A stretch of DNA of 43,253 bases from positions 1 through 43,253 of the forward strand of contig VHIT02000032.1 of the NCBI GenBank assembly GCA_009768925.2, written 5' to 3'. The notes beneath the pieces are model-generated. The model had not been told where the DNA came from, made no database searches, and saw only the letters and a program-made list of their open reading frames with translations. This stretch comes from Cryptosporidium bovis (Eukaryota > Apicomplexa > Conoidasida > Eucoccidiorida > Cryptosporidiidae). This document shows, piece by piece, positions 8,476 to 18,022 of this stretch (its first letter is position 1; each line of letters begins with the position of its first letter). The translations under genes were made by a program, and so were the position numbers.

Positions 8476-8775
8476 ATGAAAATACTTATTAAGAAGAGAG
8501 ACCTTAGTCATTTTTGTTTTGTTTCTTTATTGCTCATTGCTACACTCTCAGTTATGTTTTCATTTAAAGTGGATATATTAATCATTCCCATTTGCCTTGA
8601 TAACTGTAAAAGTGAATATATGTGTTTCCCTGAATTTTTGCGCCAAGGAGCTTTATTCAGTCAAATATTGGTTTGTAAAAAAAAAGAATATAAAAGCGAG
8701 AATAAAGTGGTGTCCTTGTATATTATACCCACTATTTCTCCGATACCAGAGTTAAATAATTTGTTAATTTGTTAA
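8476..8775 (+). CDS. Possible small secreted or membrane protein (99 aa)
   Basis: An ATG at 8476 opens 99 codons. The N-terminus is basic, then strongly hydrophobic (FCFVSLLLIATLSVMFSF), like a signal peptide or signal anchor. It is followed by a short Cys-containing part (PICLDNCKSEYMC...LVC) and a Lys-rich stretch. No family recognised. It lies divergently next to the orphan minus-strand exon at 8145-8389 and could overlap its missing upstream exons. In DNA this AT-rich, 100 codons can arise by chance, so confidence is low. Confidence 0.35.
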   Translation: MKILIKKRDLSHFCFVSLLLIATLSVMFSFKVDILIIPICLDNCKSEYMCFPEFLRQGALFSQILVCKKKEYKSENKVVSLYIIPTISPIPELNNLLIC

Positions 8776-9944
8776 GGCTTTTTTTTTGTCAAAATCTGAT
8801 GTAAAGAAAGTGGTAAAGATGTTGTACATTGAAGAGTGATTCTGAAGGAGATGGAATTATATCATTGTACCGACTGCTAACCTGAACATCAAGAAAAAGT
8901 TATTTGCCAATGTGCCTGTGTATATGTGTATATATGTATATTTACATCTTATAAATAATTTTGATGTGTATCTTTTCAACGATCTTTATGAAATATTTTT
9001 TTGTAAACAATTTTTGTGTTTTAAATAAATAAATGTAGCTGGAATGAAAAGACAGAAATAACAAAAAATGACTAGTGGTATTATTCAAACGTGTGTGTAT
9101 CTATTAATATATATGTAGTATTTATATATACGCATACATGTATTTAATTGTGCATGCACAAACATTTACATGTAATGTATGTAAATGTAGAATACGCAAA
9201 TGAAAACGCATAATTTCCTTTCCGTTTATGGTGTTTATGCAGTGTTTAACGAGAAAAGGTGAAAGTGAGAGAGAAAATATCAATTTTCACAAAATTTTGA
9301 AATTGATTTGAACTCTTGAGGCCATTATTATTAAACTTGAAATGACCAACACGAACAATAGTTGCTTTGCAGTATAGTTTACTGCTTAACTGGTTCAATT
9401 GTCTCTATTACCTTCAATTTAACACGAAAATTATCATATAAGTAAATAAGTGTCTTTGTGTATGTCAGGAAAATTAGTCTTAACATCATATTTTTTTTTT
9501 CTTCTATTCATTATTGATTAAAACTTGATTTACCGCCATTTGTTTCTTGAGGTATCGAGACGGGATTGAAGTAGCAAGGCGGCAACATGTTGACTGTTTT
9601 TAAATAATAATAAAAGCCTTGAAGAAAAAAAAAGTTAGGAATAACATAAGGGGATAAGGAGAGTTGTTTTTAAAACACGAGAAGGGGAATTTAGAGTGAC
9701 TTTCATCATTGATAGTAAATTAATTTTGATAAGTCTGGTTTATTATTTTTTTATATTGGGCTATTGTGACACTTTGATGAAGTTTTAAAAGCATCGACGA
9801 TAACTGTAGGTAATAAACTAACACAAGGTTGTAACTTATTTTTTCTCTTTTCCTTTTATTATTTTTGAATAAAGAAAATATCTATTTAACAGTTACATAA
9901 CATAATATTAAATATCTGTTTACAAAGGGTAGAACAACAACAAA
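8776..9944. other. Intergenic upstream of eIF2-gamma
   Basis: No gene seen. It contains a 14-bp perfect palindrome TTGTGCATGCACAA (9148-9161) followed by a second inverted repeat (9162-9188), and an AGGCGGCA word at 9577-9584. T-rich and A-rich runs precede the start codon. Confidence 0.5.
9148..9188. promoter_or_regulatory. Paired palindromes containing TGCATGCA
   Basis: TTGTGCATGCACAA is a perfect palindrome. It is followed at once by ACATTTACAT (9162-9171) inverted as ATGTAAATGT (9179-9188) with a 7-base loop. TGCATGCA is a common apicomplexan AP2-type site. The element is about 800 bp from eIF2-gamma, so its target is uncertain. Confidence 0.4.
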
Positions 9945-11336
9945 ATGTCCAGTGACCACTTGTCTAACCAGGACATCGACAATTTGGATTTGGCAAAATT
10001 GACTCCAATAACTCCGGAAGTTATTTCTCGTCAAGCTACAATAAATTTGGGTACAATAGGGCATGTTGCACATGGGAAGTCTACAGTAGTTAGGGCAGTT
10101 TCTGGTGTGCAAACAGTTCGTTTTAAGGATGAGAAGGAGAGAAATATCACTATTAAATTAGGGTATGCTAATGCAAAAATATACAAGTGTACAAATCCAG
10201 ATTGCCCCCCTCCGAAGTGCTACCGCAGTTACGGTTCAAGCAAGGAAGATGAACCAATGTGTGAGGTCCCATCTTGCAATCACAAAATGCAGTTACTACG
10301 TCATGTTTCATTTGTAGATTGTCCGGGCCACGACATTCTCATGTCTACTATGTTGAATGGGGCAGCGGTTATGGATGCTGCATTACTGCTTGTAGCAGGA
10401 AATGAAACGTGTCCTCAACCACAAACATCTGAACACCTTGCTGCTGTCGAGATTATGAAGCTTAAACATATAATTATTCTCCAAAATAAAGTTGAACTTA
10501 TAAAGGAGGCACAGGCACAGGAACAATACAAGCAAATTAAGGATTTTGTAGCAGGGACTTCGGCTCAAGATGCACCTATTATTCCTATTTCAGCAGTTTT
10601 GAAGTTTAACATCGATGTGTTATGCGAGTACATTTGCACTCAGATTCCAATTCCGATTAGGGACTTCACCTCTTCACCTAGAATGATTATTATTAGGTCT
10701 TTTGACGTAAACAAACCAGGTGAGGATGCACAAAACATGAGAGGAGGCGTTGCTGGTGGATCTATTATAAGAGGAGTGCTAAGAGTTGGGGACGAAATTG
10801 AGGTAAGACCTGGAATATTCAACAAAGATGCTGATGGAGAATTCACATGTAGACCTATTCGTTCAAAAATCGTGAGTCTTTTCGCTGAGAATAATGACCT
10901 TAAATACGCGGTGTCCGGTGGTTTAATAGGTGTTGGAACTAAAATTGATCCAACTTTAACTAGAGCAAATCGCCTTTCAGGTCAGGTTCTGGGGCATCCT
11001 GGATTCCTTCCTGAAATTTACGACTCGATTAATATTACATTATATCGAATGAGAAGGCTCTTGGGTGTTAGAGCCCATGATGGATCAAAGGCACAAGCAA
11101 AGGTGTCTAAATTAAGAGAAGGGGAACTTCTTATGGTTAATATTGGTTCCACTACAACTGGTGGAAGAGTTAGCAAGATTAGAGATGACTTGGCCACTTT
11201 CCAATTATCTTCTCCAGTCTGTTGTAGCGTTGGCGACAAACTTGCTATTTCTAGGAGGGTAGACAAACACTGGAGACTTATTGGTTTCGGGGACATTATT
11301 TCCGGAGTTACAGTTAGAATCATCAATGACTACTAA
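9945..11336 (+). CDS. EIF2S3: Translation initiation factor eIF2 subunit gamma (463 aa)
   Basis: This GTPase subunit of eIF2 carries initiator Met-tRNA to the 40S ribosome. The P-loop is GHVAHGKST (about residues 39-47). Switch I contains [11 protein letters not shown], followed by a Cys-rich zinc-ribbon-like insert (CTNPDC...C...CEVPSC), DCPGHD as G3, and domains II and III with the GGxxGG-type segment [13 protein letters not shown]. Length and colinearity fit eukaryotic eIF2-gamma along the whole chain. The start at the ATG 9945 gives the usual short N-terminus. The G4 guanine-specificity motif reads NKVE instead of NKxD. No intron. Constitutive expression expected. Confidence 0.96.
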   Translation: MSSDHLSNQDIDNLDLAKLTPITPEVISRQATINLGTIGHVAHGKSTVVRAVSGVQTVRFKDEKERNITIKLGYANAKIYKCTNPDCPPPKCYRSYGSSKEDEPMCEVPSCNHKMQLLRHVSFVDCPGHDILMSTMLNGAAVMDAALLLVAGNETCPQPQTSEHLAAVEIMKLKHIIILQNKVELIKEAQAQEQYKQIKDFVAGTSAQDAPIIPISAVLKFNIDVLCEYICTQIPIPIRDFTSSPRMIIIRSFDVNKPGEDAQNMRGGVAGGSIIRGVLRVGDEIEVRPGIFNKDADGEFTCRPIRSKIVSLFAENNDLKYAVSGGLIGVGTKIDPTLTRANRLSGQVLGHPGFLPEIYDSINITLYRMRRLLGVRAHDGSKAQAKVSKLREGELLMVNIGSTTTGGRVSKIRDDLATFQLSSPVCCSVGDKLAISRRVDKHWRLIGFGDIISGVTVRIINDY

Positions 11337-11990
11337 AATTATTGTTTATATCTCTTATAAAACATCACTATTCACACAATTAATTCATTCGGTTTTTCAC
11401 ATTTAAACCTTGAATTGACAATAGAAATTTAAGTATTGTCTTCACTCAGATAACGAGTAATAGAATAAAGAGACTTGAGAATATTGACCAAAATAATATA
11501 CAAATTACATGCTAAATCTATTGAGAAAGAAACGTTGTTTAACAGTTTATCATAATGAATTATTATCGTATCTTCTTTTCTTTTTAACCTATACACTCTC
11601 TCATTAACTATAATTTGCTTTTATGAAAGTACCACATCTTAGCTTCAATGTTAAACTTGCATTGTTTTAGGTTTAATTCTAATCCACATTGATTTAATTG
11701 CATGTGAATGCATCCAAATTTTCATATGTGAATTGTGGTTATTTGCATGTTCTGGCGGCACACATAGTTTTTCTCGGCTTCAACTAACGTTTATTAATGG
11801 GAAAAAGGCCGTTAAAAATTTATATGAAAGATTCAAGGGGTGTTGATTATTTTTATAAATAAAAAGGTGGTTTTCACTGGAAGAGAGCCAAGTCTGAGCG
11901 AGTTATACCATTTCTCGATATAGTATAAACTAATTCTACAGTAAGCAACTAGCCTTGTATTTGGTGTGTTTGATTTGTTTGTAATAGTCA
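11337..11990. other. Intergenic between eIF2-gamma and hexokinase
   Basis: No gene. It carries the hexokinase promoter, including the 18-bp TGCATG/GGCGGCA element at 11743-11760. Confidence 0.6.
11743..11760 (+). promoter_or_regulatory. TGCATG + TGGCGGCA composite element, second copy
   Basis: TTGCATGTTCTGGCGGCA, identical over 18 bp and co-oriented with the copy at 5708-5725. It is followed by CACAT in both cases, give or take one base. It is about 230 bp upstream of the hexokinase ATG. Confidence 0.5.
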
Positions 11991-13622
11991 ATGGAAGATA
12001 TTGACGAAAGGAGTATTCTCGAACACTATAGAAAACACTTTTTTCTGTCTGAAATAAAACTAAAGGAGTTGGTGAATGATTTTTCGAAGTCACTAGAACT
12101 TGGATTAAATGAAAGGGTATGTAAGAAAAACAAATTTAAGAATAAAAATGTTAATGATTTTTTTAACAGAAAATATCAGCTATTTCCACTTAAAATGCTT
12201 GACTCATGTATAAATAAACTTCCAAGAGGAGACGAAACGGGAGTGTATTATTCAATAGATATGGGTGGAACGAATTTAAGATGTATTAGAATAGAGTTGA
12301 AAAAAGATGGGAAGAACTATATTAAGCATAAAAAGACAAGGTTAACTGACTTGAAAGTTAAGCATTTAAATGACAAGGATGTAAAGAGTGTAGTAGAAGA
12401 TACAGTGACTTCCGAGGAAATGTTTGATGAGATTGCAACATTTTTTGGCCAATTTTTGATAGAATGCGGTGATATGAAAGATAATAAAAATAATAACTCT
12501 CCGAGTTTCGCTGAAAATAAACAATTTAGTAATGAAAATATTTTTGAATTGACATTTACGTTTTCGTTTCCAATAGAACAAGTTGAAGTTGGTAAAGCAA
12601 ACTTAATAACTTGGACAAAAGGCATTGAAACAGGAAGAGGTACCCCTTTCCCGGTTGAGGGATGTGATGTTGGAGAATTACTTAATTCTGCTTTCTCTAG
12701 AAGAAATATACCTGCTCATTGCAAATGCATAATTAATGACACGACTGGTACTTTAATATCAGCAATTTATGACTCAAATTATGCTAGTTTTAAAAATGCT
12801 GGTGGTGATAAATCAACTGTTTTAGCACATAAAAATAATGAATTCAACAGTCCCTACATCTTGAGTTGTGAAAATGGATCAAAGAGATCGAAAATTAATA
12901 TCAAGTGTAATAACCCATGTATCGGAGTTGTAATAGGAACAGGATTGAACTCATGTTACATAGAACCTAATTCAAAACAGTATGGCTATAAAGGTTTAAT
13001 AATTAACACAGAATGTGGCGATTTTTACTCATCAAATTTACCAATTACTGATTGCGATCTCATTCTAGATTGGAATAGCGATAATAGAGGCGAGCAATTA
13101 TTTGAAAAAATGATATCGGGAAATTATCTTGGTGAAATCTCCCGTTTATTGTTCATTAATTCGCTCAAAGATATAACTCCAAAGACATTCTTCAAAAATA
13201 ATTCGGTTTCTACAGAAGATATATCTAATATTGTTTGTTTGTTTGAGAAGTCGCAGAACGAAGATTTTTCAGAACTGGTTACTTACTTAAAGAATACATT
13301 CTTATGCGAATTTAATCCTGTTTTAGCAAAAATAATTGCGGAATTGTCCCTATTTGTTCTTAACAGGGCTGCTCAACTTGTTTCTGTTATGATTTCCGCA
13401 TTATTTAAAAGAATAGAAAATTATTATCCATCTGGAATTTCAGTTGCTATTGATGGGTCAATTTGGACGAAAAACTCAATATTTAGAAAAATAGTCAAAG
13501 AAACACTTTGCATTATACTTGGAGGCAATGCAAATGAAATCATCCAAGTTTTTGTATCTGATGATGGTTCTGGCAAAGGTGCAGCGATACTTGCGGCAGT
13601 TATACCAAAAAAGCCAATATAA
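11991..13622 (+). CDS. HK: Hexokinase (543 aa)
   Basis: Phosphorylates glucose with ATP, the first step of glycolysis, which Cryptosporidium depends on because it lacks a conventional respiratory mitochondrion. Motifs in order: phosphate-1 DMGGTNLR (90-97), sugar-binding LITWTKGIETG (205-215), catalytic Asp250 in INDTTGTL, phosphate-2 region IGTGLNSCYIE (315-325), glucose-binding Glu341 in NTECGDF, SGNYLGE (376-382), and adenosine region DDGSGKGAAILAAV (524-537). The single-domain 50-60 kDa form is typical of protists. A roughly 40-residue, Asn/Lys-containing insert (about 268-308) precedes the phosphate-2 loop. The start is the only upstream ATG consistent with family length. Confidence 0.96.
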   Translation: MEDIDERSILEHYRKHFFLSEIKLKELVNDFSKSLELGLNERVCKKNKFKNKNVNDFFNRKYQLFPLKMLDSCINKLPRGDETGVYYSIDMGGTNLRCIRIELKKDGKNYIKHKKTRLTDLKVKHLNDKDVKSVVEDTVTSEEMFDEIATFFGQFLIECGDMKDNKNNNSPSFAENKQFSNENIFELTFTFSFPIEQVEVGKANLITWTKGIETGRGTPFPVEGCDVGELLNSAFSRRNIPAHCKCIINDTTGTLISAIYDSNYASFKNAGGDKSTVLAHKNNEFNSPYILSCENGSKRSKINIKCNNPCIGVVIGTGLNSCYIEPNSKQYGYKGLIINTECGDFYSSNLPITDCDLILDWNSDNRGEQLFEKMISGNYLGEISRLLFINSLKDITPKTFFKNNSVSTEDISNIVCLFEKSQNEDFSELVTYLKNTFLCEFNPVLAKIIAELSLFVLNRAAQLVSVMISALFKRIENYYPSGISVAIDGSIWTKNSIFRKIVKETLCIILGGNANEIIQVFVSDDGSGKGAAILAAVIPKKPI

Positions 13623-13717
13623 ATTACTCATACCCACCAAGAGAAGCGTAAATTCTAATTGTTACTTGCTCATTTCTTCATGCATGAAATTATATAATTT
13701 ATTAAAGCGGTATTTTG

Positions 13718-13723
13718 GGCGCC
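13718..13723. promoter_or_regulatory. GGCGCC element upstream of NUDT21
   Basis: TTTTGGGCGCCATGTGG, about 290 bp upstream of the ATG at 14013. This is an E2F-like palindrome. Confidence 0.45.
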
Positions 13724-14012
13724 ATGTGGCCTGTGTTTCATGTCAAGAATTTAATAAGATAGGACAAATAAATTCAAGTGGATTTCTTTTAATCCAATTT
13801 TTGCTATATTTTATAATTAAAGTGGGAGCATAAACAAACTCAAAACTAACATTGATATATAAACACAGTGAATACGCATTATATATAATATATCTCGCTT
13901 ATATACCTTTTTTTCCTCCATAGTCAGTAACACAGGAATATATTATTTTTTTGATTGCATATTGAAATAATATATTTGGAAGAGGTATAATAAGAACTAA
14001 TTTTTTACCAGG

Positions 14013-14846
14013 ATGGAAAATACAACTCCGTATTCTAACAATGTGGATGAAAATGAAGATGAAAATGTCAATAACGTAGAAGAAATATATAAACATCAAG
14101 CGCCCGACATTACGTTAAAGCAATCACCTAAAGATGATCAAAACGAAACAAGTATTGATCATGAACCATCTTGGATTATATATCCATTGGAAAACTATGG
14201 GATTAGGGTACAAGATAGTGATGAAGGAACAGTTCCAAACACTGCACTTAATGAGATGAGTGTTTTTAGTGTGAAGGTAGATAACTTTGTTAAGGATGGA
14301 ATAGGTAGAAGTGCAGCAGCTTTAATGCTTACTCATCGTTATCTATGCCCCCATGTTGTTTTGCTCCAAAACGATCTAACAAATGAATGGATGCTACCAA
14401 ATTGTAGTTATAAGGCTTGGGAAAATCCAAGGACAGTTTTAGCTAATTATTTAAAGTCAATATTTTTATCAAATAATAATACTAACTTAACTGTAAGTAG
14501 CAATTTTTCGGGTGATAACAGTGGAGATACTGTATCTAATAATAACAATTCTGGGACTGAGAATGCTGTTGAAGTTGGGGAGTTTTTAGGTACATGGTGG
14601 AGAACTGAATTCAACTATGCTCCATTACCTTACTTACCACCTCATTCAACAAGACCTAAGGAAACTATTCGTATATATCAAGTAATTCTTCCACCGAAAC
14701 TTCTTTTTAAGCTACCAAGAAATTATGTACTTAAAAGTCTACCATTATTTGATTTAGATCCTAATATTTTTGGAATTGCTTGTGGGAGTATACCTCAACT
14801 TATTTCCAGATTTCAGATACAATCAATGACACAATCTAATAACTAG
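14013..14846 (+). CDS. NUDT21: Cleavage factor Im 25 kDa subunit / CPSF5-like Nudix-fold protein (277 aa)
   Basis: CFIm25 binds UGUA elements in pre-mRNA and helps select poly(A) sites. Family landmarks are clear: YPLENYGIRV near residue 57, LTHRYLCPHVVLLQND (about 109-124), FLGTWWRTEFNYAPLPYLPPHSTRPKE (about 194-220), and a C-terminus ending LPQLISRFQIQ as in animal proteins. The Nudix box is not catalytic, as in the family, and is degraded further here (LPNCSYKAWENPRTVL). An acidic N-terminal extension of about 50 residues and an Asn/Ser-rich insert (about 152-188) account for the extra length over the 227-residue human protein. Single exon; nuclear role expected. Confidence 0.93.
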   Translation: MENTTPYSNNVDENEDENVNNVEEIYKHQAPDITLKQSPKDDQNETSIDHEPSWIIYPLENYGIRVQDSDEGTVPNTALNEMSVFSVKVDNFVKDGIGRSAAALMLTHRYLCPHVVLLQNDLTNEWMLPNCSYKAWENPRTVLANYLKSIFLSNNNTNLTVSSNFSGDNSGDTVSNNNNSGTENAVEVGEFLGTWWRTEFNYAPLPYLPPHSTRPKETIRIYQVILPPKLLFKLPRNYVLKSLPLFDLDPNIFGIACGSIPQLISRFQIQSMTQSNN

Positions 14847-15063
14847 AATCTCATTCTCCCCTCACAAATTGCACTTATATACAAACATCGCATTATATTA
14901 CATATATTTACTTTTAGTCCCAATGCTACTATAAAAAATATACTAGATTTTGGTTTAAATATATTTGATGAAAAAAATTGAGTTTATTAGTTATATAAAT
15001 AAATCTAAAAATAAATTAGCAATTTAACTCTATTTTGTACTTTGTCTTTCACCCTTGACAATG
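14847..15063. other. Convergent 3' spacer
   Basis: Short AT-rich interval between the convergent NUDT21 and aspartyl protease genes, holding the 3' UTRs of both. No other feature seen. Confidence 0.6.
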
Positions 15064-16461
15064 TTACATTAACAGTATCATAAGTACAATTAATACAGTA
15101 ACTATTGTTTTGTTATGATAGTTAAGTTCTGCATTTGAGTCTGAACTGAAAGACAAAAATAGAGGGCCGTATTTACCATGCTTGGCCAAAGTAAATCCAA
15201 CTGACATATTATCGCGATCAAAAATTGAATAATATTTGCGAATGAAATTATTTCCAAGTACAAATAAAGGCCCCCTTGGTGGTGGAATATCCAGTGGAAT
15301 ATATCCGATGCTACAGTAATGTTCTTGAGGCCCCCAGTAATAAGAAAATGTATTTATGTAAGAAGATACACCTTCATCAATGACATAATCTTGAGGATCC
15401 ATATGCATTTCTACCTGCTTCCCATTAATATCTTCAATAATGTATGTAATTCTAGGTGCAGATAAATAACTATTGCAATTAGATTCCATAGGTATATAAT
15501 CAGTTAATTTTGCCATAAAACTACTTGGTACAGTCGAAACAGATGAACCTGTATCTATTGCAGCTTTACATCCAGTAGAACAATATTCAGTACTTTCACC
15601 GTTAATCATTATATCTTTTATTTTTATCTCCCAATAATGTGATCCAGTTAGTTTATGCCATGTTACTTTGTTTTCTCTAACGGTATAATCTGGATCAGCT
15701 GCTCCGAATGAAATAGAACCAGGAGTGTTTGGGTCTCTAGATATGTAAACACCGAATAAATTTCTATTAAGTACTTTTTGTTCTTTTATATTATCGACTA
15801 TTGTTTGTATATTCATTCTTCTGTTATTTTTGTCAGGAAAACCCAAACCAACAAGACCATCAAATGGAAGATCTGCAAAAGGAGAAGTGCTCTCTTCTAC
15901 AGCCATTCCGAAGGGCTGGTTATCTATTTTTAATTTCCCTATACTTATTGATTCCTTGCCATACTTTAATACACATGAACCAGTTCCATATTGAATATAT
16001 GTTTCCAAGTTGTCTTTAAAGGGAACAAATGATGAACTCACAGTTGGATCATATTTATTATGAGGCTCACAACCTTTTTGCTTACATTCCACACTTGGAA
16101 TCCAAACGCTTGAACTTCCAGTGTCGAATATTACAATAAACTCTTTTGGTGGCGTTCCTATTTGAATTTTACCAAAGTACTGACTATTTTGATAGTTCCT
16201 AAGCTCCTGGGTGTCTAGTGCCTCAGGATACTTGCTTTTTGTTAGCCATTTCGAGAAGTAACTGTTTTCGGCAAATTTTGAGGTTTCAGTTGCAGCTAGC
16301 CGCAATTCAATTTTGTGGGAACTCGAACTAAAGAGGCCACTGTTCAACTTATTCTCCACTCCAGATTCAACTCGAATACTTGTCCTCATTTTTCCAGATA
16401 ATCCTTCACAAGAGGCTGTGAATTGGTAAAATATTAATATAAATGCCACAATCGAAAACAT
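15064..16461 (-). CDS. Pepsin-family aspartyl protease, secretory, probably membrane-anchored (465 aa)
   Basis: Starts at the ATG at 16461. Signal peptide (FSIVAFILIFYQFTAS), then a propeptide to about residue 90. The mature fold begins near YFGKIQIGTPPKEF. Catalytic aspartates are D113 (FDTGSSSVW) and D303 (AIDTGSSVS). The flap tyrosine lies in QYGTGS (about 158). Cys pairs C126/C131 and C294/C298 flank the two lobes as in pepsins. The C-terminus ends with a hydrophobic stretch (TIVTVLIVLMILLM) and no cytoplasmic residues, which suggests a tail anchor or a GPI-attachment signal. It belongs to family A1, like apicomplexan plasmepsins/ASPs; the exact subgroup is not assigned. Divergently transcribed from the Rab gene. 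Confidence 0.95.
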   Translation of the reverse strand: MFSIVAFILIFYQFTASCEGLSGKMRTSIRVESGVENKLNSGLFSSSSHKIELRLAATETSKFAENSYFSKWLTKSKYPEALDTQELRNYQNSQYFGKIQIGTPPKEFIVIFDTGSSSVWIPSVECKQKGCEPHNKYDPTVSSSFVPFKDNLETYIQYGTGSCVLKYGKESISIGKLKIDNQPFGMAVEESTSPFADLPFDGLVGLGFPDKNNRRMNIQTIVDNIKEQKVLNRNLFGVYISRDPNTPGSISFGAADPDYTVRENKVTWHKLTGSHYWEIKIKDIMINGESTEYCSTGCKAAIDTGSSVSTVPSSFMAKLTDYIPMESNCNSYLSAPRITYIIEDINGKQVEMHMDPQDYVIDEGVSSYINTFSYYWGPQEHYCSIGYIPLDIPPPRGPLFVLGNNFIRKYYSIFDRDNMSVGFTLAKHGKYGPLFLSFSSDSNAELNYHNKTIVTVLIVLMILLM

Positions 16462-17005
16462 TGTTTTCGTATTTCAATTTTAAATGAGTGAATCAAAGAT
16501 ATCTATATATACTCAACTTCACCATTACATTATTCTTTGTGTCAGTCAAATAATTAAATTTTTATTACAATTACTTTCATAAATTTCATAAATTTTTACT
16601 CATGTAAATATTGACTACTTGTTTTTTTAAAAATGTGCATGCATATTCCGGTACGTGGCCATATAAATAAGCCACGTAATCGGGCGCCATATATCTGATA
16701 CCGCCTAAATAAAAAACATGCCATTTACTTTATAGTTTAGAGGATAAAATAGGATTCAAAAAAGAGGTAATATTTTTAGTGTAGTAAAGTGAAGAGATAA
16801 TACATCAGGAGTTGTAAGAACTCTTTTCTCCTCTAGTGTTTATATATTGTGTACAAGCAGGAAATCAAGGCAATAATAAATTAGAATAAAAAGCATTCGG
16901 TTAATTTTTTTGGAGGATACGGATTTCATTGTACTTGAAAAACAAAGAAGTATATAGTGTTTACTGAAGTGGGGAAGTAGTTGGTGTTATTTTAAAGTAT
17001 ATAAC
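16462..17005. other. Divergent promoter region, protease / Rab
   Basis: Contains GTGCATGCAT (16635-16644) and GGCGCC (16683-16688), both within about 230 bp of the protease ATG. No gene seen. Confidence 0.5.
16683..16688. promoter_or_regulatory. GGCGCC element between protease and Rab
   Basis: TCGGGCGCCATAT, about 220 bp from the protease start and 320 bp from the Rab start. The AP2-like TGCATGCAT is 40 bp away. Confidence 0.45.
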
Positions 17006-17796
17006 ATGTCAGGTGTTAGACAAAAGGAATGGTAAGTTACAGTAATACACAAAGCAAATAGACGTTTGAAACTTTTTTTTATTTAGTGACTATCTATTTA
17101 AGCTAGTATTGATAGGAGATAGTGGAGTGGGAAAGTCCTGTCTTTTACTAAGATTTGCTGTAAGTTTATTCTGGAAATACATAGAAAGAGGAAATAATGT
17201 TACGATTATAAATAAACAAATATAATTAACTTCAAACTCGAATCTTTTTGTTGTAGGATGACTCATTTACGGATAGTTATATAACTACAATAGGAGTTGA
17301 TTTTCGCTTCAGAACCTTAAAAATTGGGGACAAGGTTATTAAACTTCAGATTTGGGACACAGCAGGTCAGGAAAGATTTAGGACAATAACTTCTGCATAT
17401 TATAGAGGAGCAGATGGTGTTGTTTTGGTATACGATACTACCTCAAGCAATTCTTTTGAACATATTGACGATTGGATAACAGAAGTAAATCGATACACAA
17501 CGGATTCTACCAAGATTCTTGTGGGAAATAAGTGCGATTTAGAATCTCAAAAGATGATAGATACATCTAAAGGGGAGAGAAAGGCTCAGGAACTTGGAAT
17601 TGATTTCATGGAGACCAGTGCAAAAAACTCTACTAATGTTGAGGAATGTTTTATAAATATTTCAAAAAAGCTTCTTGAAAAAAGACTAAAGAGTGGGGTT
17701 TCAAGCAATAAAACAGCAGGAAGCTCTAGTATATATCTCGATCGAAATTCAAATTCAATATCCATTCCTGGGATACTTTCTTCATGCTGCAAATAA
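17006..17796 (+). CDS. RAB1: Rab1/Ypt1-like small GTPase, three exons
   Basis: Controls ER-to-Golgi vesicle traffic. Exons are 17006-17031, 17087-17159 and 17257-17796. Introns of 55 and 97 bp start GTAAGT and end TTTAG or TGTAG, and joins are in frame. The 8-codon first exon (MSGVRQKE) leads into [17 protein letters not shown], giving the P-loop. The effector region is [10 protein letters not shown], followed by [26 protein letters not shown] and ETSAKN, all very close to Rab1. The C-terminus ends SSCCK, a CCX-type prenylation signal rather than the usual CC or CXC. The frame from 17425 alone would miss the P-loop and switch I, so the introns are required. Confidence 0.94.
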
Positions 17797-17848
17797 AAAA
17801 TTTAACACCAAAAGATTGAACCAAGTATATAGAAAAGGCATTTTGGGT

Positions 17849-17854
17849 GGCGCC
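17849..17854. promoter_or_regulatory. GGCGCC element upstream of SET gene
   Basis: GGTGGCGCCAAAG, about 170 bp upstream of the ATG at 18023 and just after the Rab stop. Confidence 0.5.
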
Positions 17855-18022
17855 AAAGATAATCGTAAAATGTCAAGAGTATAAGAAAGTTTGACTACAA
17901 TAAAAAGGTATATGTATATATAAGGAATGTATATGTGAAATTAGGTATTTGAATACTTAAGTACACATCTCTTTACATATATAACTTGTTATCTTCTATT
18001 TTTCATAGAATAAATCATAGAG

